Origin: Tersicoccus solisilvae
GTDB lineage: Bacteria > Actinomycetota > Actinomycetes > Actinomycetales > Micrococcaceae
NCBI RefSeq assembly: GCF_014643255.1
Contig: NZ_BMJI01000002.1
Coordinates: 172,548 to 236,547 of the forward strand
Direction of reading: 5' to 3'
DNA length: 64,000 nt
The notes under the pieces were generated by a model. The model made no database searches. It was not told the DNA's origin and was given only the letters and a program-made list of their open reading frames with translations. The stretch's first letter is position 1. Every line of letters starts with the position of its first letter. Position numbers and translations under genes: made by a program. Shown piece after piece: positions 24,824 through 32,398 of the stretch.

Positions 24824-25045
24824 CTACTTGCCGTCGTCGGTCAGGAGCCGTTCGACGTCGGCGGGGGTGTATCCCCAGCCGATCAGCGCGGTCAGGTGCT
24901 CCCCCGCCCCGGAGGGCCGGTTCCGCCACGAGTCCTTGCCCATGTCGGCCTCGATGCAGCCGATTACCGCGGCGAGGGCCACCATCGTCGGGTCGGTGGT
25001 CCGCTTCGCGGCCCACGCCCGTCCGTCCTCGCCCCGCCAGCGAGC
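24824..25045 (-). pseudogene. C-terminal fragment of an unknown protein, fused to relaxase remnant
   Basis: On the minus strand the sequence reads WRGEDGRAWAAKRTTDPTM, then a hydrophobic stretch, IEADMGKDSWRNRPSGAG and GYTPADVERLLTDDGK before TAG. Codon bias is good, so this was a real gene end, but it has no start: upstream it runs into the relaxase fragment in another frame. It is probably the end of another plasmid gene joined by deletion. Not identified. The stretch 24759-24823 shows no gene. Confidence 0.45.
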
Positions 25046-25280
25046 AATGCCAGACGTGACGCATCATTTCGTCGAGCCCGTAGGTGCGACGGTTCAGGTC
25101 GATCTTCCGGGCGATGGACTTGGCCGCGGTCGTATCGAGTTCGGCATGGTCGTGCCACGCCATGATGGTGGCGGACCCGTTGATCAGGTGCGGATGAGTG
25201 TGCTCGTTGGCCCGCCCCGGGCCCACCAGGTGCGACATCAGCCCGGCCGGCCGGGAGCCCCTCGTCACGTTCGGGATCAC
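25035..25280 (-). pseudogene. relaxase gene, N-terminal fragment
   Basis: GTG 25280 begins MIPNVTRGSRPAGLMSHLVG, then GRANEHTHPHLINGSATIMAW, and continues to HVWHCSLA. This matches the N-terminus of the relaxase/mobilisation nucleases on actinobacterial plasmids and mobilisable elements (PNV.RG.RM.GL..YL.GPGR.NEH...H...G). The metal-binding and later motifs are missing: similarity stops near 25035. The start overlaps the MobC-like stop by 4 nt, the normal mobC-relaxase arrangement. Confidence 0.65.
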
Positions 25281-25600
25281 AGCCGGTACTCCTCCAGCTT
25301 CGCCAGCGCTTCTTCGCCGAATGTCCGTGCGATGCGCAGCGTGGCCGCAGCCTCCGCCGGGACTTCCCCGGTCTGGTTCGCGTGCTTGGCGAGCTGGTTG
25401 ACGTTGTTGGCGATGGTCGCCATCAGCCGTCGCATCGCCAGCAGCTCACCGAGCTGCTCACGCCGCCGGGCCTTCATCGAGTGGATGATCAGTTCGTTCC
25501 CGCCGTCGAACCGCAGCACGGCCAGTGCGACCGCCCGATTCGATTCGCCCGGCATGTTGTTCTTCCGGCTCGGCCCGGTGCGGCTCCTACTCGACCGCAC
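25277..25600 (-). pseudogene. MobC-like relaxosome protein, chimeric 5' end
   Basis: The last 60 residues (LLAMRRLMATIANNVNQLAK, then HANQTGEVPAEAAATLR) match the C-terminal helical region of MobC accessory proteins, which help a relaxase at the transfer origin. The first 46 residues come instead from the 144-bp repeat (copy 2) and encode the toxin-like segment. No proper start site is visible. The frame is open but the N-terminal DNA-binding part of MobC has been replaced, so function is doubtful. Confidence 0.6.
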
Positions 25601-25606
25601 CGCCCC
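25463..25606. repeat. 144-bp direct repeat, copy 2
   Basis: Near-identical to 22781-22924 in the same orientation. It is fused on its left to the MobC-like sequence and on its right to a truncated VOC gene. The two copies bracket about 2.5 kb holding the secreted-protein pair and mobilisation remnants, so recombination between them would delete that segment. Confidence 0.85.
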
Positions 25607-25607
25607 G

Positions 25608-25820
25608 TCGTCGTTGCTCTATCTCGAGGTCGAGGACCTGCCCGGCGCCGTGGAACGACTCCGCACGTCCGGCACCGACGTGGAGAGCGAGCCGCACGTC
25701 ATCTTCACCCATGCCGACGACACCCTGGGCCCCGACGGGACCGACGAGTGGCACGCGTTCGTCCGCGACAGCGAGGGCAACCTCGTCGGCCTGGTCAGCC
25801 GGGTCCCGTCCGTGGCCTGA
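25608..25820 (+). pseudogene. VOC (glyoxalase-like) gene, 3' half only
   Basis: SLLYLEVEDLPGAVERLRTS followed by WHAFVRDSEGNLVGLVSRV is the C-terminal half of a vicinal-oxygen-chelate domain protein. There is no start codon; the sequence begins abruptly at the end of repeat copy 2. The N-terminal half is not found at the other edge of the island, so the insertion or a later deletion removed it. Confidence 0.7.
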
Positions 25821-25840
25821 GCGGGTGTCAGACTGGGGCC

Positions 25841-26194
25841 ATGGAACACGTGCTCGGCATCGGCGGCCACTTCCTCCGTGCGTCGGACCCGGAGGCGGTG
25901 ACCGGCTGGTATCGCGACTGCCTCGGCCTCGACCTGGACGAGTACGGCCAGTGGACGCAGGAGGCGGGTCCGACCGTCTTCGCGGCGTTCCCCGCCGACA
26001 CGGACTACTTCGGCTCCGCCACCCAGCAGGCGATGCTCAACTTCCGGGTCCGCGACCTGGACGCGATGCTCGCCCAGCTGCGCCAGAAGGGCGCCGACGT
26101 CGCCGAGGAGACGCAGGAGATGGAGGGCGTGGGCCGGTTCGGCTGGGTCACCGACCCGGAGGGCCGTCGGATCGAGTTGTGGCAACCCGCCTGA
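25841..26194 (+). CDS. VOC family protein
   Basis: The 117-residue protein is a single vicinal-oxygen-chelate domain: HFLRASDPEAVTGWYRDCLGL, a central NFRVRDLDAMLAQLRQKGADV, and DPEGRRIELWQP with the C-terminal metal-ligand Glu. Members are dioxygenases, lyases or resistance proteins; the substrate is unknown. CAGACT six bases before ATG 25841 suggests a leaderless start, so it survived the damage to the VOC gene upstream. Its last 47 bp overlap the convergent hydrolase gene. Confidence 0.85.
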   Translation: MEHVLGIGGHFLRASDPEAVTGWYRDCLGLDLDEYGQWTQEAGPTVFAAFPADTDYFGSATQQAMLNFRVRDLDAMLAQLRQKGADVAEETQEMEGVGRFGWVTDPEGRRIELWQPA

Positions 26195-26939
26195 GCCAGT
26201 CCTGGAGCAGGGCGGCCAGCAGGGTGGACTCCTCGTGCGGCAGCGCGTGCCCGACGTCGTCGAGCACGGCCAGGGTGGCCCGCGGATAGACCTCGGCCAG
26301 GTCGGCCGTCGCCGCCCAGCCCACCGTCGAGTCCCGGCGGCCGGCGACCAGCAGCACCGGCCCGACATACGGCTCCCCCGCCGCGGCGAGCTCCCACCGT
26401 TGCCCGATGCGGTCCATCGCGACCGCGTCCACCAGCTCGGCCGCGGGCGCGACGAACCGCTCGTAGCGATCGAGCATCTCCGGGGTCTGGAGCACGAAAT
26501 ACCCGTGGAACCCGGCGTCCCCGAGGTCGTCACGGGCGATGACGGGCGCGTGCGTGGGCACGTCGTGAGTGTCGGGAAGCAGCGGGCAGATCAGGGCCAG
26601 GCCGGTCACACCGGGACGTCGCGCCGCAAGAGCGCGGGCGTAGTGCGCGCCGGCGGAGTGTCCGGCGACGAGCAGATCCCCTCCCCGGGCGACCCTGTCG
26701 ATGAACCCGAGGAGGATGTCGAGCACGTCGTCGGCGCTGCGGATCGACGGCGGCGCAGCCGTGCGGCCCATCCCGGGCAGGTCGGGATAGAGCCGACGGA
26801 GGCCGTCGACGTCGAGTCCCGGGTCGAAGCAGGCCTCCGCCTCGCGGTGGTCGACCCCGGCGCCGTGGAGGACGAGCACCGGCGTCCCGTGCCCGTGCTC
26901 GACGTAGTGGACCGTCGTCTGCCCGACCCGGCATTCCAT
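26148..26939 (-). CDS. alpha/beta hydrolase
   Basis: The 263-residue protein has VLVLHGAGVDHREAEACFDP (oxyanion HG motif), nucleophile Ser in VAGHSAGAHYA, and the late His in LDDVGHALPHEES. ATG 26939 is supported by TACGGT six bases upstream on the minus strand (26951-26946), a leaderless promoter. The C-terminal 16 residues overlap the end of the VOC gene tail-to-tail. The family hydrolyses esters, amides or epoxides; no substrate is assigned. Confidence 0.87.
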   Translation of the reverse strand: MECRVGQTTVHYVEHGHGTPVLVLHGAGVDHREAEACFDPGLDVDGLRRLYPDLPGMGRTAAPPSIRSADDVLDILLGFIDRVARGGDLLVAGHSAGAHYARALAARRPGVTGLALICPLLPDTHDVPTHAPVIARDDLGDAGFHGYFVLQTPEMLDRYERFVAPAAELVDAVAMDRIGQRWELAAAGEPYVGPVLLVAGRRDSTVGWAATADLAEVYPRATLAVLDDVGHALPHEESTLLAALLQDWLRRVATTRSDGPPGR

Positions 26940-27052
26940 CGCTCCACCGTAGACCGGGGCCCCCGTGCAGGGTGCGACGACGGCCTCTGCTCCGTGCCGA
27001 TGCCGGTGGCCGGCCATGTCGATGCCGCCGGTGACCGCGCTACGCTCACGTC

Positions 27053-27685
27053 ATGACCGCGGATCTCATCGGCCTCGCCCGCGACGAACGCGCCGACCTG
27101 CTGCGGTTCCTGCGCACCCTGTCACCGGACCAGTGGCGGACGTCATCCCTCTGCACCGGGTGGACCGTGCGCGACGTCGTCGCCCACCTGATCTCGTTCG
27201 ACGGCCTCTCCCCCGCCGCGCTCGCCTCGGTCTTCCTGCGCGGCGGCCTGCGCTTCGGCCGGATCAACGACGTCGCCCTGCGCCGGTACGCGCGGCACGA
27301 GCCGGCACAGCTGCTCGACCTGCTGAACCGCCGACTCACCCCGACGGGCCTGACGGCCGCGTTCCATGGCGGCATCGCCCTGACGGACGCCGTGATCCAC
27401 CACCAGGACATCCGCCGCCCGCTCGGGCTCACCCGGGACGTCCCCACCGAACGCCTGCTGCACGCGCTCGACTTCGCCCTCACGGCGCCGACGCTGCCGT
27501 CGCGGCGACACGTGGAGGACCTGAGGCTGATCGCCACTGACGCCAGCTGGGCGCACGGTCCGACGACGGGGCCGCGCATCGACGGACCGGCCGAGGCCCT
27601 GCTGCTGGCGGTCGCCGGCCGGTCGGCGGCGCACGCCGACCTGACCGGGCCCGGGGTCGCCGTCCTCACGGCACGGCGCACATGA
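27053..27685 (+). CDS. maleylpyruvate isomerase family mycothiol-dependent enzyme (DinB-like)
   Basis: The 210-residue protein has the TIGR03083/DinB_2-type N-terminal helix bundle with LSPDQWRTSSLCTGWTVRDVVAHL, whose His plus later LTDAVIHHQDIRRPLG residues are the usual metal ligands. Such proteins are predicted mycothiol-dependent transferases or isomerases of actinobacteria. TACGCT at 27041-27046, six bases before ATG 27053, gives a leaderless start. It is convergent with the ThDP enzyme, with a terminator hairpin between them. Confidence 0.82.
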   Translation: MTADLIGLARDERADLLRFLRTLSPDQWRTSSLCTGWTVRDVVAHLISFDGLSPAALASVFLRGGLRFGRINDVALRRYARHEPAQLLDLLNRRLTPTGLTAAFHGGIALTDAVIHHQDIRRPLGLTRDVPTERLLHALDFALTAPTLPSRRHVEDLRLIATDASWAHGPTTGPRIDGPAEALLLAVAGRSAAHADLTGPGVAVLTARRT

Positions 27686-27770
27686 CGAGCCGACACCGTG
27701 AATCCGCTGCACCACGCCGGCGGTCCGGGCCACACCGCCTCGTTCCGGGAGAACGGGCAGGGCTCCCAGC

Positions 27771-27799
27771 CGGAGATCGTCGCGGGCTGACGATCTCCG
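27771..27799. terminator. bidirectional hairpin terminator
   Basis: CGGAGATCGTC and GACGATCTCCG form an 11-bp perfect stem around a 7-nt loop. It lies between two convergent genes, one base before the stop codon of the ThDP enzyme gene. Confidence 0.7.
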
Positions 27800-27800
27800 C

Positions 27801-29498
27801 TCAGGCCTCCGTCAGCGCGCCTGCCGCCTCGGCGGACGACGGATCCCCCGGCTTCGGCGCCTTCAGCGTCGCCTCGATGATCTCGAGGATGTACGGCGCG
27901 ACGACCTCGCGGGACACCCGCAGGTCCGCCACGAAGGTGCCCCGAGCGCCGTCGGCTACCCAGGCCTCGATCGCGTCGAGGTCGTCGAACGTGCGAACGA
28001 CCGCCGAGGCGCACCCGAACCCGGTGGCCACCCGGGCGAAATCCACCTCGTCGATGAGCATGATGTCCTGGTCGAGACCCTGGGAGCCGTACTGGTGCAC
28101 CTCGGCCCCGTAGGCGGCGTCGTTGAACACCAGCACGATCGCGCTGGCCGCGGCGCGCGCGAGGGAGTCCAGGTCCGGCAGCCCCATCAGTCCTCCGCCG
28201 TCGCCGGTGACGACGACGACCGTGGCATCGGGGCGGGCGGCGGCCGCGCCGGGGGCCGACGGGAAGCCGAGCCCGATGGATTGGAACGCCGTGCCCACCA
28301 GGGTGATGCTGTCCGCGGCCGGCAGATCGAGGTAGGTGTTGGCCCAGCCGATGAAGTGACCGCCGTCGGAGACGACGACCCGATCGGCGGGCAGCACCGC
28401 GTCGAGCCGACGCATCACGCTGCGCGGGTCCAACCGCCCGTCCGGCGCAGCGCGCTCCCCCGGCTCGCGCTCGAAGATGAGGCGCCCGTCGCGCGCGGTC
28501 TCGGCGGCGCCTCCCCACGGCCGATCCGGGCGCGGATGGTCGGCGAGTTCATCGGCCAGCGCCCGGACGACGATCGAGGCGTCGCCGCGGACGACGTCGG
28601 TCACGGCCGGGTGCAGGGCGTGCTCGGCCAGGTCGACCTGGATCACCCGGGCGTGGGGCGCGAAGGCCTGGCCGAAGGCGGTCGTGAACTGATTCAGCCC
28701 GGCGCCGACGGCCAGGACGACGTCGGCGGCGTGGATCAACTCGGCCGACGGGACGGAGGCGAAGCCGCCCGCCACGCCGAGGTCGTACGGACGTCCCGCG
28801 AACAGGCCGCGCGCCGGGGCGCTGCTCGCGGTGACGGCACCGAGCCGATCCGCCAGCTCCCGGACCTGCACGGCCGCGGCCTTCGCGCCCCGACCGGCGA
28901 GGATCAGCGGTCGTGCCGCAGCGCCGAGCACCTCGGCGACCCGCGCGACGTCGGCACCGCCGGGTCCGGGCGGCGTCGGCAGCGCCGGCAGCGCCGGCAC
29001 GTCGTCGTCCTCGGCGGTCGGCGCGTTCACCAGGTCGTACGGGAGGGCGAGGATGACCGGAGTGCGTCGGGCGAGGGCGTGATGCAGCGCCTCGACCGCG
29101 ACCCGGCCGGGCGTCCCGGCGTCGACCGTGTAGGTGGGCACCCCCACGGCAGCGGCGATGGCCGTCTGGTCGACGTCCCAGGGTCGCGGGCCGGTGGTCG
29201 GGGCCGCCCCCGCGACGACGAGCAGCGGCGTGCGGGCCTGCGCCGCCTCGGCCAGCGACGTCACGGTGTTGGTGAAACCCGGCCCGTAGGTCATCGTGGC
29301 CAGGCCGACCCGCCCACACACCCGGTGATAGGCGTCGGCGGACGCGACCGTGGCCGTCTCGTGCCGCACGGCCGTGATCCGCATGTCCGTCGTGCGCAAC
29401 GCGTCGAGGAACCACGCGTTGCCGTTGCCCATCAGGGCGAACGCCTGGTCGACGTGCGCGGCGAGGACGGTGGCGAGGCGGGCGGACACGGTGGTCAT
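27801..29498 (-). CDS. thiamine diphosphate-binding enzyme, acetolactate-synthase-like
   Basis: The 565-residue protein has the three-domain layout of the POX/AHAS family: an N-terminal Pyr domain with the ThDP-activating Glu in RHETATVASADAYHR, a central domain (about 185-330) and a C-terminal PP domain with VVTGDGGGLMGLPDLDSLARA, then VFNDAAYGAEVHQYG for Mg and diphosphate. It lacks a regulatory-subunit gene nearby and resembles decarboxylase or oxidase-like members rather than biosynthetic IlvB. ATG 29498 follows GGAAAGCG. The substrate is not assigned. Confidence 0.85.
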   Translation of the reverse strand: MTTVSARLATVLAAHVDQAFALMGNGNAWFLDALRTTDMRITAVRHETATVASADAYHRVCGRVGLATMTYGPGFTNTVTSLAEAAQARTPLLVVAGAAPTTGPRPWDVDQTAIAAAVGVPTYTVDAGTPGRVAVEALHHALARRTPVILALPYDLVNAPTAEDDDVPALPALPTPPGPGGADVARVAEVLGAAARPLILAGRGAKAAAVQVRELADRLGAVTASSAPARGLFAGRPYDLGVAGGFASVPSAELIHAADVVLAVGAGLNQFTTAFGQAFAPHARVIQVDLAEHALHPAVTDVVRGDASIVVRALADELADHPRPDRPWGGAAETARDGRLIFEREPGERAAPDGRLDPRSVMRRLDAVLPADRVVVSDGGHFIGWANTYLDLPAADSITLVGTAFQSIGLGFPSAPGAAAARPDATVVVVTGDGGGLMGLPDLDSLARAAASAIVLVFNDAAYGAEVHQYGSQGLDQDIMLIDEVDFARVATGFGCASAVVRTFDDLDAIEAWVADGARGTFVADLRVSREVVAPYILEIIEATLKAPKPGDPSSAEAAGALTEA

Positions 29499-29715
29499 GA
29501 GCAATCGCTTTCCGGAGGCGTTGGGGACGTCGTCACCGAGCGTAGCGGGGTCGTCGCCCGCTTCTCCTTCCCGGCCGGCGCCTCCCGCGTCCCACCGCGG
29601 GTGCGGCGGCCCCGCTGACTGGTCGATGACTGCGGGAAATCCGCTGTCCGTGACGCCGGAACCCGCGTCGATCGACCAGTGAACCGAGGGGGCATCGGCG
29701 CGCTACGGTGGCCGG

Positions 29716-30207
29716 ATGAGTCGTCACGGCGGATCCGGCGGGACACCGGCGGTGCGCGCGCTGACCGCCGCCCGCATCCCGTTCGCCGAGCGGGCCTACG
29801 ACCACGACCCGGCCGCCCCGTCGTATGGTCTCGAGGCCGCCGAGGCACTGGGCGTCGACCCCGCGCGCGTGTTCAAGACGCTGGTCGTGGACACCGGCGC
29901 AGGACTCGCCGTCGGGATCGTGCCGGTCGCCACCACGCTGGACCTCAAGCACCTCGCCGCCGCCCTCGGCGTCAAACGCGTGCGGATGGCGGACGTCAAG
30001 GACGCCGAGCGGGTCACCGGGTACGTTGCCGGCGGCATCTCCCCGCTCGGCCAACGGTCGACACTGCCCACCGTGCTCGACACGAGCGCCACCGGGCACG
30101 CCACGATCCTGGTCAGCGGCGGCCGACGCGGCTTCGACGTCGAGCTCTCGCCGAACGACCTGCTGGCGCTCACCAAGGGCGTCGTTGCGTCGATCTCCGC
30201 CGTTTGA
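29716..30207 (+). CDS. ybaK: Cys-tRNA(Pro) deacylase, YbaK/EbsC type
   Basis: The 163-residue protein matches YbaK: GTPAVRALTAARIPFAERAY, ARVFKTLVVDTG with the essential Lys, VVPVATTLDLKHLAAALG-like segment and GGISPLGQRSTLPTVLD. YbaK hydrolyses Cys mis-acylated onto tRNA(Pro), guarding translation fidelity. TACGGT at 29704-29709, six bases before ATG 29716, gives a leaderless start. It is convergent with the macrodomain gene, 15 bp apart. Confidence 0.92.
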   Translation: MSRHGGSGGTPAVRALTAARIPFAERAYDHDPAAPSYGLEAAEALGVDPARVFKTLVVDTGAGLAVGIVPVATTLDLKHLAAALGVKRVRMADVKDAERVTGYVAGGISPLGQRSTLPTVLDTSATGHATILVSGGRRGFDVELSPNDLLALTKGVVASISAV

Positions 30208-30222
30208 GACCGCGCCCGTCGG

Positions 30223-30741
30223 TCACGACGAGGCGAGCCGCTGCGCCAGCCGGTGGGTCGCCTCGTCGTAGAGCACCAGCGTCGCCGTCCGCACCGATGT
30301 CGACGTCGCCCGCAGCGTGCTGAGCGCCTGGATGATCGCGTCCTCCTTCGGCCAGCGGTACACGCCGGCGGAGATCAACGGGAACGCGACGGTGGACGCG
30401 CCGAGCTCGTCCGCCACGGTCAGGCTCGTCCGGAAGCAGGAGCGCAGCAGATCCGACTTGTCCTTCGTCTTCGCCCAGGTGGGCCCGACGGTATGGATCA
30501 CCCACCGAGCGGGCAGGTCGCCGCCGGTGGTGGCCACCGCCTCGCCGGTCGGCAGCCCGTCCGGGTACCGGTCCGCCCGGAGGACCCGGCATTCCTCCAG
30601 GATCGCCCGCCCGCCCGCGCGGTGAATCGCACCGTCCACTCCACCGCCGCCGAGCAGCGTGTGGTTGGCGGCGTTGACGATCGCGTCGACCTCCCACGTG
30701 GTGATGTCGCCCAGCGCCAGCTCGATGTCCATGTCCGCCAT
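30223..30741 (-). CDS. macrodomain protein, O-acetyl-ADP-ribose deacetylase type
   Basis: The 172-residue protein has the MacroD-type sequence IVNAANHTLLGGGGVDGAIH (the ADP-ribose-binding NAAN and GGGGVD loops), GEAVATTGGDLPARWVIHTVGP and SAGVYRWPKEDA. The family removes ADP-ribose from proteins, nucleic acids or O-acetyl-ADP-ribose. The ATG at 30741 gives a start just before IELALGDITTW. No partner ADP-ribosyltransferase is in the window. Confidence 0.92.
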   Translation of the reverse strand: MADMDIELALGDITTWEVDAIVNAANHTLLGGGGVDGAIHRAGGRAILEECRVLRADRYPDGLPTGEAVATTGGDLPARWVIHTVGPTWAKTKDKSDLLRSCFRTSLTVADELGASTVAFPLISAGVYRWPKEDAIIQALSTLRATSTSVRTATLVLYDEATHRLAQRLASS

Positions 30742-30791
30742 GGTGGCACGGGCACTTGTCACCGCGCTCCCCCGGATGGTTCGCTGGCGAC

Positions 30792-31036
30792 ATGAGCACC
30801 GAGAACCCCAGCGCCTCCGATGCGGACCTGCCCGACGACGAGCGGCTGCGGCGCGACGTGGGCAGCACCGACGCCACGGACCGCTCCGACCCGGGGGTCG
30901 AGCCCGTCGACGGCACCGACCCCGATGCCGCCGCGGCTCTGACGAACGCCGGGCAGCAGGTGGGGGCCCGACGCTCGGCCGCCTCACCGGCGAGCGGCAC
31001 AGCGACGAGCCCGACGGCGGCACCGACCCCACCTGA
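30792..31036 (+). pseudogene. small acidic protein gene with probable frameshift
   Basis: ATG 30792 opens MSTENPSASDADLPDDERLR and an acidic stretch to DAAAALTNAGQ. Near a run of five G (about 30962-30966) the coding signal moves one frame back, where GRLTGERHSDEPDGGTDPT ends at TGA 31034-31036. The joined product would be an approximately 80-residue acidic protein. Without the shift, the first frame loses its character and runs without a stop into the racemase gene. Either an indel, a sequencing error in the G-run, or (less likely) programmed slippage. Family not recognised. Confidence 0.45.
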
Positions 31037-31178
31037 GCCGACGGACGGCGGTGCGCCCCGCGCAGGACAGGGTGACCCACCTCCCACAGCTGATCGTCAT
31101 GCCGCGCACACCGGACGGAAACATCGGCCTCCTAGCGTGATGGGTGTCCCCCGAACGACCCACCCCAGGAGACACCTC

Positions 31179-31838
31179 ATGAAGGTCGGACTGATCCGCG
31201 CCGTCACCACCACCGATCCCCGCCTGCTCGACAGCCACGGCGCCGCCCTCGAGAACACCTTCGGGTTCGAGGTCCTCACCCGCGCCATCGAGAACCAGCC
31301 CGACGGCGTGTACGACGACGCGTCGCTGGCCGCCGCGGCCCCGAAGGTCGCCCGCCTCGCCGTCGAGCTCGCCCCCGACGTCGACGCGATCGTGATCAGC
31401 TGCGCGGCCGACCCGGGCCTCGAGCTGGCCCGTTCCGCGGTCGACATCCCGGTGGTCGGGGCCGGATCCGCGGCGGGCGCCGCGGCCGCGGCCTTCGGCG
31501 GCACCGTCGGCGTGCTCGGCCTCAGCCGCACGGCCCCCACGGTGATCGCGGACGCCATCGGCGACCGGATGCTCGTCATCGACGGCGCCGGCGCCTCCCA
31601 CCGGCCCGCCGACTACCTCACGCCGACCGGCGTCATGGACGCCATCACCGACGCCCACCTGCTGGCCGACGCGGGCGCCGACGTCATCGTGCTCGGCACC
31701 ACGGGACTCTCCAGCATCGGCATGGCGGCCGAACTGCGCCGCCGCCTGGAGCTCCCGGTGATCGACGCGGTGATCGCGGCCGGGTCGATGCTCGCCTCCG
31801 GGGTCGCGGCCCGGCAGGCGCACACGTACGTGATCTGA
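31179..31838 (+). CDS. Asp/Glu/hydantoin racemase family protein
   Basis: The 219-residue protein has the paired catalytic Cys context of the family in its N half (AIVISCAADPGLELAR), but the second position reads VIVLGTTGLSSIG, where Cys is replaced by Thr. VVGAGSAAGAAAAAFGG and the C-terminal PVIDAVIAAG fit hydantoin/aspartate racemase-like proteins. ATG 31179 follows CCAGGAGACACCTC, and a TAGCGT -10 lies at 31133-31138. With one Cys missing, a lyase or decarboxylase-type reaction, as in arylmalonate decarboxylase relatives, or loss of racemase activity is possible. Confidence 0.8.
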   Translation: MKVGLIRAVTTTDPRLLDSHGAALENTFGFEVLTRAIENQPDGVYDDASLAAAAPKVARLAVELAPDVDAIVISCAADPGLELARSAVDIPVVGAGSAAGAAAAAFGGTVGVLGLSRTAPTVIADAIGDRMLVIDGAGASHRPADYLTPTGVMDAITDAHLLADAGADVIVLGTTGLSSIGMAAELRRRLELPVIDAVIAAGSMLASGVAARQAHTYVI

Positions 31839-31900
31839 GCGGTGCGCCCACGCCCTGACGGCAGCAGACGCGCGTGCCGTCACCTCCTACACTGGCCCGC

Positions 31901-32398
31901 ATGAGCAGCTTCGCCATCTCCCGCAGCCGCGTCATCGACGCCCCTGCCGAGACCCTGTTCCCCCTCGTCGACGACTTCCACCGGTGGACCGCCTGGTCCC
32001 CCTGGGAGGGCCTCGACCCGCAGATGGAGCGGACGTACGCCGGTCCGGACCGCGGCGTCGGCGCCCGTTACACCTGGCGGGGCAACCGGAAGGCCGGGTC
32101 CGGTTCCATGGAGATCCTCGAGTCCGTCCCCCACACCCGCATCCACCTCCGCCTGGAGTTCAGCAGGCCGATGAAGGCGGTCAACCCGACCACCTTCACG
32201 TTCGACGCGGCCGGTCCGGGCAGCACCCGGGTCACCTGGACCATGACCGGGGAGAACCGCGGCCTCGGCCGGATCTTCGCGCTCGTCGTGCCCATGGACA
32301 AGCTGGTCGGCAAGGACTTCGAGAAGGGCCTGGACCAGTTGGCGATCGCCGCGGCCGGCTCGGCCCCCGGTGATACCGGCCGGGCGGAGGACGCATGA
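31901..32398 (+). CDS. SRPBCC family protein
   Basis: The 165-residue protein has a START/polyketide-cyclase-like fold: ISRSRVIDAPAETLFPLVDDFHRWTAWSPWE, split over the first 40 residues, is the typical opening, followed by MEILESVPHTRIHLRLEF and VTWTMTGENRGLGRIF. Such proteins bind hydrophobic ligands. TACACT at 31888-31893, seven bases before ATG 31901, gives a leaderless start. Its stop overlaps the DUF3140 start by ATGA. Confidence 0.87.
   Translation: MSSFAISRSRVIDAPAETLFPLVDDFHRWTAWSPWEGLDPQMERTYAGPDRGVGARYTWRGNRKAGSGSMEILESVPHTRIHLRLEFSRPMKAVNPTTFTFDAAGPGSTRVTWTMTGENRGLGRIFALVVPMDKLVGKDFEKGLDQLAIAAAGSAPGDTGRAEDA

Noticed and set aside
24828..25820. A single plus-strand frame running through the mobilisation remnants, repeat copy 2 and the VOC half
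   Set aside because: Only its last 70 codons resemble a protein (VOC). The rest is antisense to the mobC and relaxase remnants, whose minus-strand reading matches known families.
30756..31838. One continuous protein joining the small acidic gene to the racemase
   Set aside because: The racemase has its own ribosome-binding site and TAGCGT promoter, starts at the family's normal N-terminus (MKVGLIRAV), and the segment between is low-complexity with shifted coding signal.
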